A stretch of 29,442 bases of DNA, from positions 1 to 29,442 of the forward strand of contig URUU01000027.1 of the NCBI GenBank assembly GCA_900551235.1, read 5' to 3'. The stretch comes from an uncultured Lachnospiraceae bacterium. GTDB taxonomy: Bacteria > Bacillota > Clostridia > Lachnospirales > Lachnospiraceae. Every line of letters begins with the position of its first letter. The stretch's first letter is position 1. Positions 1-8,459 of this stretch are shown one piece after another. The notes beneath the pieces were generated by a model. It saw nothing but the letters and a program-made list of their open reading frames with translations. It ran no database searches and was not told the DNA's origin. The position numbers were made by a program, and so were the translations under genes.

Positions 1-1
1 T

Positions 2-394
2 CAGCTTCGAAACTATTGCAATGATATGATGATAAAGCAGGGACAGGAAGAACCGGCAGGGCAGGCAAAGATCACCCCGGCGTTTAATCTGCCCTGTGAT
101 TATGTGATTCATACAGTTGGCCCGATTGTACAGGGAAGGCTGACAAAGGAACATGAGCGTTTACTGACATCTTGCTATGAATCGTGTCTTAGGATAGCTT
201 ATGAGAATGAAGTAAAGAGTATTGCTTTTTGTTGTATTTCAACCGGTGTATTTATGTTTCCAAATAAAAAAGCTGCTGAGCTTGCAGTACAGACGGTGAA
301 ACAATATAAAGAAAGCACAAAATCAAAGATAAAGGTGATATTTAATGTTTTTAAAGAGGAAGATGAACGGCTCTACAAACAGTTACTCGGATAA
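2..394 (+). CDS. Zn-dependent macrodomain protein-ADP-ribose hydrolase, 3' part
   Basis: The frame is open from the first bases of the window, so the true start lies upstream and only about 130 C-terminal residues are seen. They read as the C-terminal half of a macrodomain: a GQAKIT segment, a core strand CDYVIHTVGPIVQG, a long helix, then SIAFCCISTGVFMFP, which forms the phosphate-binding loop in this fold. The wording matches the Zn-macro subfamily that removes ADP-ribose put on proteins by class M sirtuins; that partnership is established for Staphylococcus and Streptococcus. The catalytic N-terminal zinc-ligand region is outside the window. A class M sirtuin frame follows and overlaps its 3' end, which supports the pairing. 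That partner is truncated here, so this eraser may have lost its writer. Confidence 0.9.
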   Translation, partial: QLRNYCNDMMIKQGQEEPAGQAKITPAFNLPCDYVIHTVGPIVQGRLTKEHERLLTSCYESCLRIAYENEVKSIAFCCISTGVFMFPNKKAAELAVQTVKQYKESTKSKIKVIFNVFKEEDERLYKQLLG

Positions 395-827
395 GATAGT
401 ACAGATAAAAGAAAAAATAGGGGAAGCAGATGCTGTTATAATAGGGGCAGGTGCAGGACTTTCCACATCAGCAGGATTTGCGTATAACGGTGAAAGATTT
501 GAAAAATATTTTTCGGATTTTAGAAGGAAATATGGATTTTCTGACATGTATTCGGGAGGCTTCTATCCATATAAAACATTGGAAAAACACTGGGGATACT
601 GGTGCAGATATATCTATATCAATCGATATATGGATGCACCAAAACCGGTATATCAGAACCTGTATGAGCTGGTAAAAGAAAAAGATTATTTTGTTTTGAC
701 AACAAATCAGACGGATTCGATTGGAGCATCTGATATAGCCTCCGGCGGATTGCAGAGGTGCACAGAAGAATATGTCATGCGATGCATGACGTGCACCTCG
801 CAGCAAGAATGCCAGAGACATTCTTGA
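345..827 (+). pseudogene. Class M sirtuin (SirTM), truncated by a structured repeat
   Basis: The reading frame contains a clear sirtuin N-terminus: the NAD-binding motif GAGAGLSTSAG (about residues 36-46), then GFAYNGERFEKYFSDFRRKYG and a segment ending YFVLTTN. A sirtuin should continue with the VD-H catalytic region, a zinc ribbon and the rest of the Rossmann fold. Here the frame instead runs into a dispersed repeat from about base 701 and stops at 827 after roughly 35 unrelated residues. The protein therefore lacks its catalytic histidine and most of the fold and should be inactive. The start may be ATG 345 or ATG 363; both lie inside the macrodomain gene, as expected for a translationally coupled pair. 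No remainder of the sirtuin was found downstream, so the repeat marks a deletion end rather than a simple insertion. Confidence 0.85.
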
Positions 828-829
828 AT
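701..829 (+). repeat. Structured dispersed repeat, copy A (diverged 5' end)
   Basis: From 727 to 829 the sequence is nearly identical to 1463-1565 and 8215-8317. Bases 701-726 are a shortened, diverged version of the repeat's 5' part. It keeps the nested inverted repeat GAGGTGCAC...GTGCACCTC enclosing GTCATGC-GAT-GCATGAC. The 3' hairpin AGAATGCC-aga-GACATTCT has one mismatch, whereas the other copies pair perfectly. Confidence 0.85.
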
Positions 830-969
830 TCAAGAAGCAATTTAACAGATTAAGTTCACTGAATAAAAGGCTTTTTTGGGCTATAATTTTCAGTGCAAAC
901 TTGAAAACCTGATAGAAAACATATATAATACTGATTGAAAAAACCTAAATGAGCAGAAATTTTCAATGA

Positions 970-1160
970 AATAGCGGTATGCCACTTATTTTGTCAAGAC
1001 CTGATGATACTGCTAAGGTGAATTATCTGAAATCGCTTTTCACGGAAGTCTATATTATATTAAGGACAGTGTTGAAAGGAAGAGAATGGAAAGACAATAT
1101 GTTCTGGAGCGGATTTTAGATTTACTCTCTTCACAGGTTTACAGGGGATTCTTTTCCTGA
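970..1160 (+). pseudogene. AAA-family ATPase (DUF4143-like) remnant, frameshifted
   Basis: Frame 1 from 970 reads SGMPLILSRPDDTAKVNYLK then SLFTEVYI, which resembles the middle of the large bacterial ATPase family with a C-terminal DUF4143 (from memory of the family). Frame 3 then continues with KDSVERKRMERQYVLERILD and LLSSQ, the expected next block. The two frames are joined at a tandem duplication of the five bases ATATT (1052-1056 and 1057-1061); removing one copy restores a single frame. Neither the Walker A N-terminus nor the rest of the C-terminus is present, so this is a short fossil. Bases 830-969 show no recognisable gene. Confidence 0.6.
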
Positions 1161-1205
1161 ATAAAAAAGCAACATGCAAAATCATAACGATGGAGTGAAT
1201 GAACT

Positions 1206-1430
1206 ATGGTAAAATATTTGATAAAGGACACGACAAGAGAAGAGCGTGAGCGGATCGTAGCAGAATCTCTGGGCAATATTGATGCCTCCTGTGACGGATG
1301 CAGTTCCGGGATCGTGGAGATGTATCAGGCGTATATTGATGGTAAAAAGGAACTGCGTGAGATTTCGATGGAATTCAATGCACGTTATATCAGAGGTGAG
1401 ATGAATCCCACCTATATAGGCGACAAGTAA
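1206..1430 (+). CDS. Small charged helical protein of unknown function (74 aa)
   Basis: A 74-residue frame starts MVKYLIKDTTREERERIVAE and contains a central CDGCSSGIVEMYQAYIDGKK segment. The strong charge pattern and predicted helices look like a real protein, and I recall similar small hypotheticals in Clostridia, but I know no function. The paired cysteines (C-D-G-C) could be a metal or redox site; that is a guess. GGAG at about 1191 is a plausible ribosome binding site for ATG 1206. The stop codon overlaps the first bases of repeat copy B, so the original C-terminus may have been altered when the repeat arrived. It is flanked by pseudogene debris on one side and the repeat on the other. 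Confidence 0.6.
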   Translation: MVKYLIKDTTREERERIVAESLGNIDASCDGCSSGIVEMYQAYIDGKKELREISMEFNARYIRGEMNPTYIGDK

Positions 1431-1565
1431 CAAGTTTGTATCAGTGGTGGGATTCAATCTCCCATCTGATATAGTCTCCGGCGGATTGCAGAGGTGCACA
1501 GAAGAATATGCCATGCGATGCATGACGTGCACCTCGCAGCAAGAATGCCAGAGGCATTCTTGAAT
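1429..1565 (+). repeat. Structured dispersed repeat, copy B (full length, 137 bp)
   Basis: This copy aligns end to end, at equal length, with 8181-8317. Its parts are an AACAA start; an imperfect hairpin with TATCAG...CTGATA outer arms and TGGGA...TCCCA inner arms; the nested GAGGTGCAC...GTGCACCTC inverted repeat (1490-1534) with an inner 7-bp stem; and the perfect hairpin AGAATGCC-aga-GGCATTCT (1542-1560). It ends about 60 bases before recD2. It shows no credible coding frame and no terminator T-run. Confidence 0.9.
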
Positions 1566-1627
1566 TTTGGAGAGGAAGCACCGACGGTTCGTTCTTCCTG
1601 TCCGATGAGATAACAAAGGAGCAGAGG

Positions 1628-4459
1628 ATGGCAAAAGCGGGCGGAAATTTGTTGAACACTTATGTTGCGGATTATGTAGTCTTTGATCTGGAGACGACCG
1701 GGATTTCGCCTAAGACGGACGAAGTGATTGAGATTTCTGCAGTGAAGGTGAAGCAAGGGAAGGTTACGGATGAATTCAGTACGCTGGTGAATCCGAAATG
1801 CAGGATTCCGTACGGAGCCAGCCGTGTAAATGGTATTACGGATGATATGGTTGCAGAAGCACCATTTTTTGAACAGGTTCTGGAAGAGTTTCTGGAGTTT
1901 ATTAAAGGATTCGTGTTGGTCGGACATAACATTGCCCGATTTGACATGAATTTTCTTTATCGTGATGTGGAAAAATATTTTGAACGGTCGCTGCCAAATA
2001 ATTATATTGACACGCTGCAGATGGCGCGAAGGGAGCTTCCGGATCTGGAGCATCACAGGCTGACGGACCTGGCAGAATATTATGAGATTTCAGCAGAAGG
2101 GGCACATCGGGCATTAAATGACTGCCGGATGAATCAGCAGGTTTTCGAGAAGATGCTGAATCCTGTATACAAACAAGAGAGCACGGCTAAAGACGCAGAT
2201 ACGGAAGACAGTCAAGAAAGTGATCTGGCAAAAACAGACCGGAACAGCCAGATACAAAACGCCGCAGCAGCTCGCAAAAACAGTACTTTTAAGCTGCGTG
2301 CGGTGGTGGAGCGGATCACTTACCAGAATCCGGACAACGGATATACCGTTCTGAAATGTGCGGTGAAAAATTATCAGGATCTGGTGACGGTGGTCGGCAG
2401 TCTTCTGGATGTCAATGTTGGTTCGGTGCTTTTGATCGATGGAAACTGGAAAATGGACAGTCGTTATGGCAGACAGTTTCAGGCAAAGACCTGGGAAGAG
2501 ACGATGCCGGCGACTGTTTTTGGCATTGAAAAATATTTGGGTTCCGGGCTGATCAAAGGGGTTGGACCGAAATATGCGAAACGGATTGTGCAGAAATTCG
2601 GCACGGATACGATCGCTGTGATCGAGACGGATGTTTTCAGGCTGCGGGAAGTGGACGGAATCGGAGAAAAACGTATCCGCAAAATTGCAGAAAGCTGGGA
2701 ACAGCAAAAAGAGATCAAAAATATTATGTTGTTTTTACAGGATCACGGAGTCAGCACTTCGTTTGCGGCAAAGATCTACAAGCAGTACGGTAATGAAAGC
2801 GTCGATAAAGTCCGGGAGAATCCATTTCGGCTGGCGGATGATATCTGGGGAATCGGCTTTAAGACAGCGGACGGGATCGCACAGAAACTGGGATTTGGAA
2901 AAGAAGCCTTTGTGCGTCTTCGAAGCGGTATTATGTATACATTAAGCAATCTGGCAGACCAGGGACATGTCTATGCAACAAAAGAACAACTGATCAAAAC
3001 GGCAGCGGAGCTTCTGGAAGCGGAGGAAAGCTGCGTGGTGATGACGCTGGACCAGATGCTGGCAGATCACGATCTGATCTTAGAGAAAACGGAAGCCATC
3101 TATCTGCCGCCGTTTTATTATGCGGAGACTGGTGTGGCAGGAAAATTAAAGAGACTGCTGGCTGCTCCGGCGGCGGATCGACTGTGGACTGCCCTGGAGA
3201 CAGCAAAGCAGAAAACAGGGAATCCAGATCTGTCGATCGATGTGCAGAAAATCCAGGAAAAGGTACATATGGAGTACGACGAGGTTCAGGCAGATGCAAT
3301 CCGCAAAGCCGCTGTTTCCAAAGTCATGGTGCTGACCGGAGGACCGGGAACCGGCAAGACAACGACAACGCAGGGGATCATTGCGGCATATCGGGCATTT
3401 GGACTTCGGATTCTGTTGGCGGCCCCGACCGGGCGTGCATCAAAACGTATGACGGAGGCCACCGGCCTGGAAGCGAAAACAATCCACAGACTTCTGGAAT
3501 GTCAGCCGCCGGAAGGCTATCTGAAAAACGAAGAAAATCTGCTGGAAGGGGACGTGCTGATCGTGGACGAATGTTCGATGATTGACATCGTTCTGATGAA
3601 CGCACTTTTAAAGGCGATTCCGCAGGGGATGCGTCTGATTCTGGTCGGTGATATTGATCAGCTTCCTTCTGTCGGAGCCGGAAATGTGCTGCGGGATATC
3701 ATTGATTCTGAAGTTGTGACTGTGATTCGGCTGACCAGGATTTTCCGTCAGGCTCAGAGCAGCCGCATCGTCATGAATGCACATCGGATCAACGAAGGCG
3801 GGATGCCGGATATTTCCAACGGGAAGGATACGGACTTCTTTTTTGTGCAGAAAGAAGACCCGCAGGAGGCGGCAGACGAGGTCGTGCGTCTGATGAAAAA
3901 CAAGCTGCCGCGTTATTATCAGATGCCGCCGTCCCAGATCCAGGTGCTCACACCGATGCAGAAAGGAATCGTCGGAGCCACCAATTTAAATACGATTCTT
4001 CAGGAAGCCCTCAATCCGCAGGGAGAAGGACTGCGAAGAGGCGGTTTTGCATTTCGCGTAAATGATAAAGTGATGCAGATCCGCAACAATTATGATAAAG
4101 AAGTGTTTAACGGAGATATCGGGATGATCGATGCGGTGGATATGGCAGCCCGGAATCTGAAAGTGAATTTTGACGGGCGCATTGTGGAGTATGATGTCAC
4201 AGAACTGGATGAACTGACGCTTGCCTATGCGACAACCATCCATAAAGCACAGGGCTCGGAATATCCGATTGTCGTGATGCCGGTACTGATGAACCATTTT
4301 GTGATGCTGCAGAGAAACCTGATCTACACCGGGATCACCCGTGCAAAAAAGATTCTTGTGCTGGTCGGGACACGAAAAGCACTCGCTTATGCTGTGCGGA
4401 ATGTGACGGTGACAAAAAGAAATACCCTTTTGAAGGAAAGATTGCAGGAAAAGTTTTAA
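1628..4459 (+). CDS. DnaQ-like 3'-5' exonuclease fused to RecD2-type helicase
   Basis: 943 residues. Residues 15-180 form a DEDDh exonuclease domain: Exo I FDLETTG (D20, E22), Exo II GHNIARFD (D106), and Exo III H160-RALN-D165. After a polar linker (about 180-220) comes a RecD2 helicase: an OB-like N-terminal domain (220-290), helix-hairpin-helix repeats (305-420), Walker A GGPGTGKTT (571-579), Walker B VLIVDECSM (643-651), GDIDQLPSVGAGN (674-686), FRQAQSSRI, and a C-terminal AYATTIHKAQGSEYP motif with YTGITRAKK. RecD2 is a 5'-3' SF1B helicase acting in recombination and repair outside RecBCD. The added exonuclease would let one polypeptide unwind and trim DNA; that coupling is inferred. AAAGGAG at 1615-1621, six bases before ATG 1628, fixes the start. 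All motifs look intact. Confidence 0.95.
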   Translation: MAKAGGNLLNTYVADYVVFDLETTGISPKTDEVIEISAVKVKQGKVTDEFSTLVNPKCRIPYGASRVNGITDDMVAEAPFFEQVLEEFLEFIKGFVLVGHNIARFDMNFLYRDVEKYFERSLPNNYIDTLQMARRELPDLEHHRLTDLAEYYEISAEGAHRALNDCRMNQQVFEKMLNPVYKQESTAKDADTEDSQESDLAKTDRNSQIQNAAAARKNSTFKLRAVVERITYQNPDNGYTVLKCAVKNYQDLVTVVGSLLDVNVGSVLLIDGNWKMDSRYGRQFQAKTWEETMPATVFGIEKYLGSGLIKGVGPKYAKRIVQKFGTDTIAVIETDVFRLREVDGIGEKRIRKIAESWEQQKEIKNIMLFLQDHGVSTSFAAKIYKQYGNESVDKVRENPFRLADDIWGIGFKTADGIAQKLGFGKEAFVRLRSGIMYTLSNLADQGHVYATKEQLIKTAAELLEAEESCVVMTLDQMLADHDLILEKTEAIYLPPFYYAETGVAGKLKRLLAAPAADRLWTALETAKQKTGNPDLSIDVQKIQEKVHMEYDEVQADAIRKAAVSKVMVLTGGPGTGKTTTTQGIIAAYRAFGLRILLAAPTGRASKRMTEATGLEAKTIHRLLECQPPEGYLKNEENLLEGDVLIVDECSMIDIVLMNALLKAIPQGMRLILVGDIDQLPSVGAGNVLRDIIDSEVVTVIRLTRIFRQAQSSRIVMNAHRINEGGMPDISNGKDTDFFFVQKEDPQEAADEVVRLMKNKLPRYYQMPPSQIQVLTPMQKGIVGATNLNTILQEALNPQGEGLRRGGFAFRVNDKVMQIRNNYDKEVFNGDIGMIDAVDMAARNLKVNFDGRIVEYDVTELDELTLAYATTIHKAQGSEYPIVVMPVLMNHFVMLQRNLIYTGITRAKKILVLVGTRKALAYAVRNVTVTKRNTLLKERLQEKF

Positions 4460-4463
4460 TAGC

Positions 4464-4492
4464 TGGACGAGGGACGGAAAACATAGTATAAT
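4464..4492 (+). promoter_or_regulatory. Probable sigma-A promoter
   Basis: TGGACG (4464-4469), a 17-base spacer and TATAAT (4487-4492) lie just after the helicase stop codon and point toward the cyclic-di-GMP gene at 4682. The -35 matches consensus in four of six positions. The roughly 190-base leader that would follow shows no clear riboswitch. Confidence 0.5.
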
Positions 4493-4681
4493 ACGGAAGA
4501 AATACACCTCTAATCAACTTATAGAATTATGAGTACAATATAAGTATATTAAATCACGGAAGAGGTGTAAAATACTTGCGTATAGAAGAGAGAATTATGC
4601 AAGAAACATGGTTATACAAAGTACCGTCTTGCACAGCTTACGGGAATGTCGCAGAATGTCTTTTAAGAGGGAATATGAAGA

Positions 4682-7486
4682 ATGCAGAAAATTTTAATAG
4701 TAGATGATTCGGAAATAAACAGAGAAATTCTGGCGGCGATGCTGGAAACAGAGTATGAGATTGACATGGCCAAAGGTGGCAGGGAAGCCATCGATATACT
4801 GGAAAAGAAGTGGGAAACATATCAGATTGTGCTTCTTGATCTGAATATGCCGGTGATGAATGGATATGAAGTTCTGAAAGTGATGGAAGAAAAACAGTGG
4901 CTTGATTCGCTTCCGGTTATCTGTATCTCGTCAGAAACATCTGAGGCAAGCATAGGAAAGGTATATGAGCTTGGAGCTACGGATTACTTTACGAGACCGT
5001 TTGATACGGCAGTTGTACTGCGGCGTGTGCATAATACGATCGCACTGTATGCAAAAGCATCCAGCAGCCTGCACGATGCGATGGAGATGTTGTCCGGTAT
5101 TTTTTATTGTATCATCAAGATCAATCTGGGTACGGACACCTATAAAATGCTGAAAAATATTGCCGGTGATCTCAGAACACCGCTGGATGATATCAAGAGT
5201 ATTTCACAGAGACTGAAGCAGTACGGAGAAGAGTATGTCCATGCGGAAGACCAGGCCGCTTTTCTGGAGTTTTGTGATTCGGAAAATCTGCGTAAGAAGT
5301 TTTCAGAAGAAGATACAGAGCGTATCAGCATGAGTTATCGTTGTTGGAATGGGCAGGAATTCCGCTGGGTTTCCATGGAGGTCATCAAGAGTACAGAATA
5401 CGCAAAAGATAACGAAGTCGTAGTTTTTTACTTTCGGGATATCAATACAGACTATCTGAAACAACTGGATATGGTTCTGAGCAGAAGCAAAGGTTCTGTT
5501 GGTATGCTGAATGTGAATGTGACAAACGGAACCTGCACATCTGGAAGTAGTTCCCTGAAAAAGCTGGAGCTGCAGGAAGAGGATCTTACACTTGATCAGT
5601 ATATAAACCGGGTCAGCACTTCGATCCCACAGGAGAATGAGCGCAAAAGTTTTACAGAAAAATTCAGCAGGAAGTATATGCTGGATTCTTTCGAAAAAGG
5701 TCATACGATCATTCAGGAAAACTATCCGGTATACAGCACAGAAAATCACCGGCCGCAGCTTTATCGCGTAACCGCAGAGATGGTTCGCAATTCTTTTTCC
5801 AACCATATTGAGGCGATTCTCTATTTTACCAATATCACAGAGAAGTATCTGGCAGAAAAGATGCCTCAGATCCTGTATCAGAAAAACTATGAGCAGATTG
5901 CTGTGATCGACTTAAAACGCAGAAAGATTGCGATCAATTCGGCAGAAGTTTTTGACTTTTCACAGTCGCTGGAGAGAGAACTGGATTATGAACAGTATCT
6001 GAAAGAAGTCATGGAGTGTTTTGTTCCGGAGGAAGAAAAGGCACAGTTTAAAAATTATACAGAACTGAACAATATCAAAAAAGAACTGGATCTGAAAGGA
6101 CGCTATTCTTTCAGTGCACATCAGATGAACAGGGACGGAGAAAAATGTCTGATCAATTATTCTTATCTGTATTTTGATCAGTACTTTGGAATCGTGGTTG
6201 TGGCGCTTGAAGACATCACAGAGCTGTCAGGACAGGATGCACTGACAGGCGGATACAACCGGCAGGGATTTGTACAGAAGGCAGAACGCATTCTCCAGAA
6301 TGCAAATGAGGATGACAACTATGCGATCCTGTTTTTCAATATTAAGAATTTCAAGGCAGTGAATGAGCTTTTTGGCATTGAACCTGGCGACTTTATTCTG
6401 CGTGAGATCTATGAAGATCTGAAAAACTCACAGCTTGCTCCGGTTGTGATCGCCAGAGCAGAGGCTGACCATTTTGTGTGTCTTGTGAAACAGGAAAATC
6501 TGGACGAAGAGCTTCTGACAAAACTCTGTACGAAAAAGATTTCCAACTCCGGAAAGACGATCTGCCTGTTCAGCCGGTGCGGTGTTTTCTATGTAGAAGA
6601 TAAAAGCATGTCCGTCAATATGATGATCGGGCGTGCAAAACTGGCAAAGAAATATATTGAAGATGAGTACGTTCAGCCATATAAAGTGTACGATGCTTCC
6701 ATGCAGACTGCTTATATAGACAAGGCAGAGATTGCAGGTGAACTTGCAGAAGGCATTGCGAAAGGCGAACTTCAGGTTTATTATCAGCCGGTTGTGGATG
6801 CCAGGACCGGGAAGGTTGCTTCCGCAGAAGCTCTGATCCGCTGGCATCATTCTAAGAAAGGATTCCTGTCTCCAGGATTCTTTATACCGGCACTGGAAGA
6901 GAGCGGTCATATTTCTGAACTGGATGATTATGTTATTCATCAGGTAAATGATTTCCTGATGGATCGTTATCATGCAGATAAAAGTATAGTTCCGGTTTCT
7001 GTTAATTTATCATGGATGGATTTTTACGATGAGAAGATTATGGAAGATATTCTCGATAAATGCAAAAACAATGACCTGAAAGAAAAACTGATCCGTCTGG
7101 AAGTTACTGAGACATCTTACGCTGCGATGGGCGAGAGCCGAAACAGTATTCTGGAGTCCTTCCGTGCAGAAGGTGTCAAGATCATGATGGATGACTTTGG
7201 AACAGGCTATTCTTCCTTTGGCATGCTCCAGCAGTACAATTTTGATATCATGAAGATTGATATGAGTTTCATCCGTCAGATTGAGACAAATCCAAAGACG
7301 AAAAGTATTTTACGTTTTCTGATCGACATGGCACATGAGATGGAGATTCGGATCGTGGCAGAAGGTGTTGAGACAGAAGTTCAGGCAGAGTTCCTTAAAA
7401 AATGCCATTGTGATTATATACAGGGATATTATTATTACAGACCGATCCCGCAGGAGGAGTTCTGCAAACTTCTCGACGAAATGTAA
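4682..7486 (+). CDS. Response regulator with degenerate GGDEF and intact EAL domain
   Basis: 934 residues. Residues 1-125 are a receiver domain: acidic pair D8/D9, phospho-acceptor D53 in LLDLNMP and S84. The usual conserved lysine is arginine (R105 in TRPFD). A long middle part (130-515) looks like PAS-type sensory modules without a clear ligand motif. A GGDEF domain follows (DALTGGYNRQG onward), but its active loop reads A593-EADHF-598 instead of GGDEF, so cyclase activity is unlikely. The C-terminal EAL domain keeps E716-A-L, SVNLS, RLEVTET, MDDFGTGYSS, KIDMSFI and AEGVET, the usual metal and catalytic positions, so it should hydrolyse c-di-GMP. No histidine kinase adjoins it, so its input is unknown. 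ATG 4682 is preceded by AGAGGG. It appears monocistronic. Confidence 0.93.
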   Translation: MQKILIVDDSEINREILAAMLETEYEIDMAKGGREAIDILEKKWETYQIVLLDLNMPVMNGYEVLKVMEEKQWLDSLPVICISSETSEASIGKVYELGATDYFTRPFDTAVVLRRVHNTIALYAKASSSLHDAMEMLSGIFYCIIKINLGTDTYKMLKNIAGDLRTPLDDIKSISQRLKQYGEEYVHAEDQAAFLEFCDSENLRKKFSEEDTERISMSYRCWNGQEFRWVSMEVIKSTEYAKDNEVVVFYFRDINTDYLKQLDMVLSRSKGSVGMLNVNVTNGTCTSGSSSLKKLELQEEDLTLDQYINRVSTSIPQENERKSFTEKFSRKYMLDSFEKGHTIIQENYPVYSTENHRPQLYRVTAEMVRNSFSNHIEAILYFTNITEKYLAEKMPQILYQKNYEQIAVIDLKRRKIAINSAEVFDFSQSLERELDYEQYLKEVMECFVPEEEKAQFKNYTELNNIKKELDLKGRYSFSAHQMNRDGEKCLINYSYLYFDQYFGIVVVALEDITELSGQDALTGGYNRQGFVQKAERILQNANEDDNYAILFFNIKNFKAVNELFGIEPGDFILREIYEDLKNSQLAPVVIARAEADHFVCLVKQENLDEELLTKLCTKKISNSGKTICLFSRCGVFYVEDKSMSVNMMIGRAKLAKKYIEDEYVQPYKVYDASMQTAYIDKAEIAGELAEGIAKGELQVYYQPVVDARTGKVASAEALIRWHHSKKGFLSPGFFIPALEESGHISELDDYVIHQVNDFLMDRYHADKSIVPVSVNLSWMDFYDEKIMEDILDKCKNNDLKEKLIRLEVTETSYAAMGESRNSILESFRAEGVKIMMDDFGTGYSSFGMLQQYNFDIMKIDMSFIRQIETNPKTKSILRFLIDMAHEMEIRIVAEGVETEVQAEFLKKCHCDYIQGYYYYRPIPQEEFCKLLDEM

Positions 7487-8045
7487 AGATTTTTTAACTT
7501 GCAATTCAAAAATTGCCATGTTATACTTAAAGCAATATTGGAGTCAAAAAGTTTTTTGCCTCTAATTGATGCCTGCGGATTGCACCGTTACAAAGTAACT
7601 CTCGCAATTCTATAAACATTCGGAATTCGCATATTTACTGTGTGAACAGCGGCTTCCTCATGTTTGGCGGGTCTCAGGTTCAAATGTCTGATCTTACATG
7701 CAGGAACGACATTTTGACCTTTTAACCCTGGCATCTTGAATACATGAAGCAGAAATGATTTTCATGCAAATATTTGCCCACCAAGTGATTGGTTAAGCCC
7801 ATACGGACAGGCGGGGCAGCTGCCGATTGCGGTGAGAGACCGCGTTATTGATTTAGTTAAAAGCTAAATTTTATAAGTCTTTTGTTTGAGAATACAGGTT
7901 CTCAGAATAAAACATCACTTGTGAAATGGTCAATAAAGAGTAGGATTGCAAATATTTGCTGGTGGGATGCCAACGACAGACTCTGGAAATAGTTTTTGCG
8001 GATGTAAGAATAAAACACAAAGTAGAGCTATCATAAGACATTTAG
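7487..8045. other. Non-coding stretch with one possible gene-tail fossil
   Basis: No convincing gene lies here. Bases 7748-7867 are an open plus frame with no start codon, ending SPYGQAGQLPIAVRDRVIDL then VKS and a stop. It looks protein-like and could be the 3' tail of a lost gene; I do not recognise the family. A small hairpin GTTAC-aaa-GTAAC lies at about 7588-7600. The 13-mer GATGCCTGCGGAT at 7568-7580 recurs at 9158-9170, in both places downstream of a GGNGTCAAAA stretch. Confidence 0.4.
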
Positions 8046-8075
8046 AGACAGGTGAGGGTTTCACCTGTCTTTTTT
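8046..8075 (+). terminator. Intrinsic terminator
   Basis: A perfect 10-bp stem, AGACAGGTGA with TCACCTGTCT, and a 5-base loop are followed by a T-run to 8075. No plus gene lies immediately upstream, so it may end a lost gene or a long 3' UTR. Confidence 0.75.
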
Positions 8076-8110
8076 ACTTTACAGGAAATTGCTTTCCTGT
8101 AAAGTAAAAA
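8071..8110. terminator. Bidirectional 18-bp palindromic terminator
   Basis: The left arm 8071-8088 and right arm 8093-8110 pair perfectly over 18 bp around the loop TTGC. The arms start with T5 and end with A5, so both strands could make a hairpin with a U-tail. Its left arm reuses the T-run of the preceding terminator. Facing left, it could also stop readthrough from the minus-strand pilin gene. Confidence 0.7.
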
Positions 8111-8180
8111 AACGCTCCGCGAGGATGCGCACTGCGGCGTATAAGGTAGATATCGCAAGCGACCGCCGCAGGCGGCGAGC

Positions 8181-8317
8181 AACAAACTTGTATCAGTGGC
8201 GGGATTCAATCTCCCATCTGATATAGCCTCCGGCGGATTGCAGAGGTGCACAGAAGAATATGTCATGCGATGCATGACGTGCACCTCGCAGCAAGAATGC
8301 CAGAGGCATTCTTGAAT
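8181..8317 (+). repeat. Structured dispersed repeat, copy C (full length, 137 bp)
   Basis: Same length and order of hairpins as copy B, with only scattered substitutions, for example T to C in GGTGGGATT. Two of the differences fall in the first hairpin and the rest in loops or unpaired bases, while both arms of the nested stem and of the 3' hairpin are unchanged. Just upstream (8163-8175) is a separate GC-rich hairpin, CCGCC-gca-GGCGG. Confidence 0.9.
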
Positions 8318-8459
8318 GAATTAAGATTTACAGAGGCTCTGAAAGCTTTATGAACACTTTATTTTCTGGTGGTTATGAGGCTTTTGGAGTTTTTTGTGTG
8401 AAAAAACGAAATAACGAAAAAACCGCAGAAAATATGAAACAGGAAAGGATGCTGTCTCC

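Noticed and set aside
1182..1634. Minus-strand frame sharing peptides with 8042-8284
   Set aside because: The shared peptide comes only from the conserved repeat DNA; the repeat is made of hairpins and the frames start and end at unrelated points.
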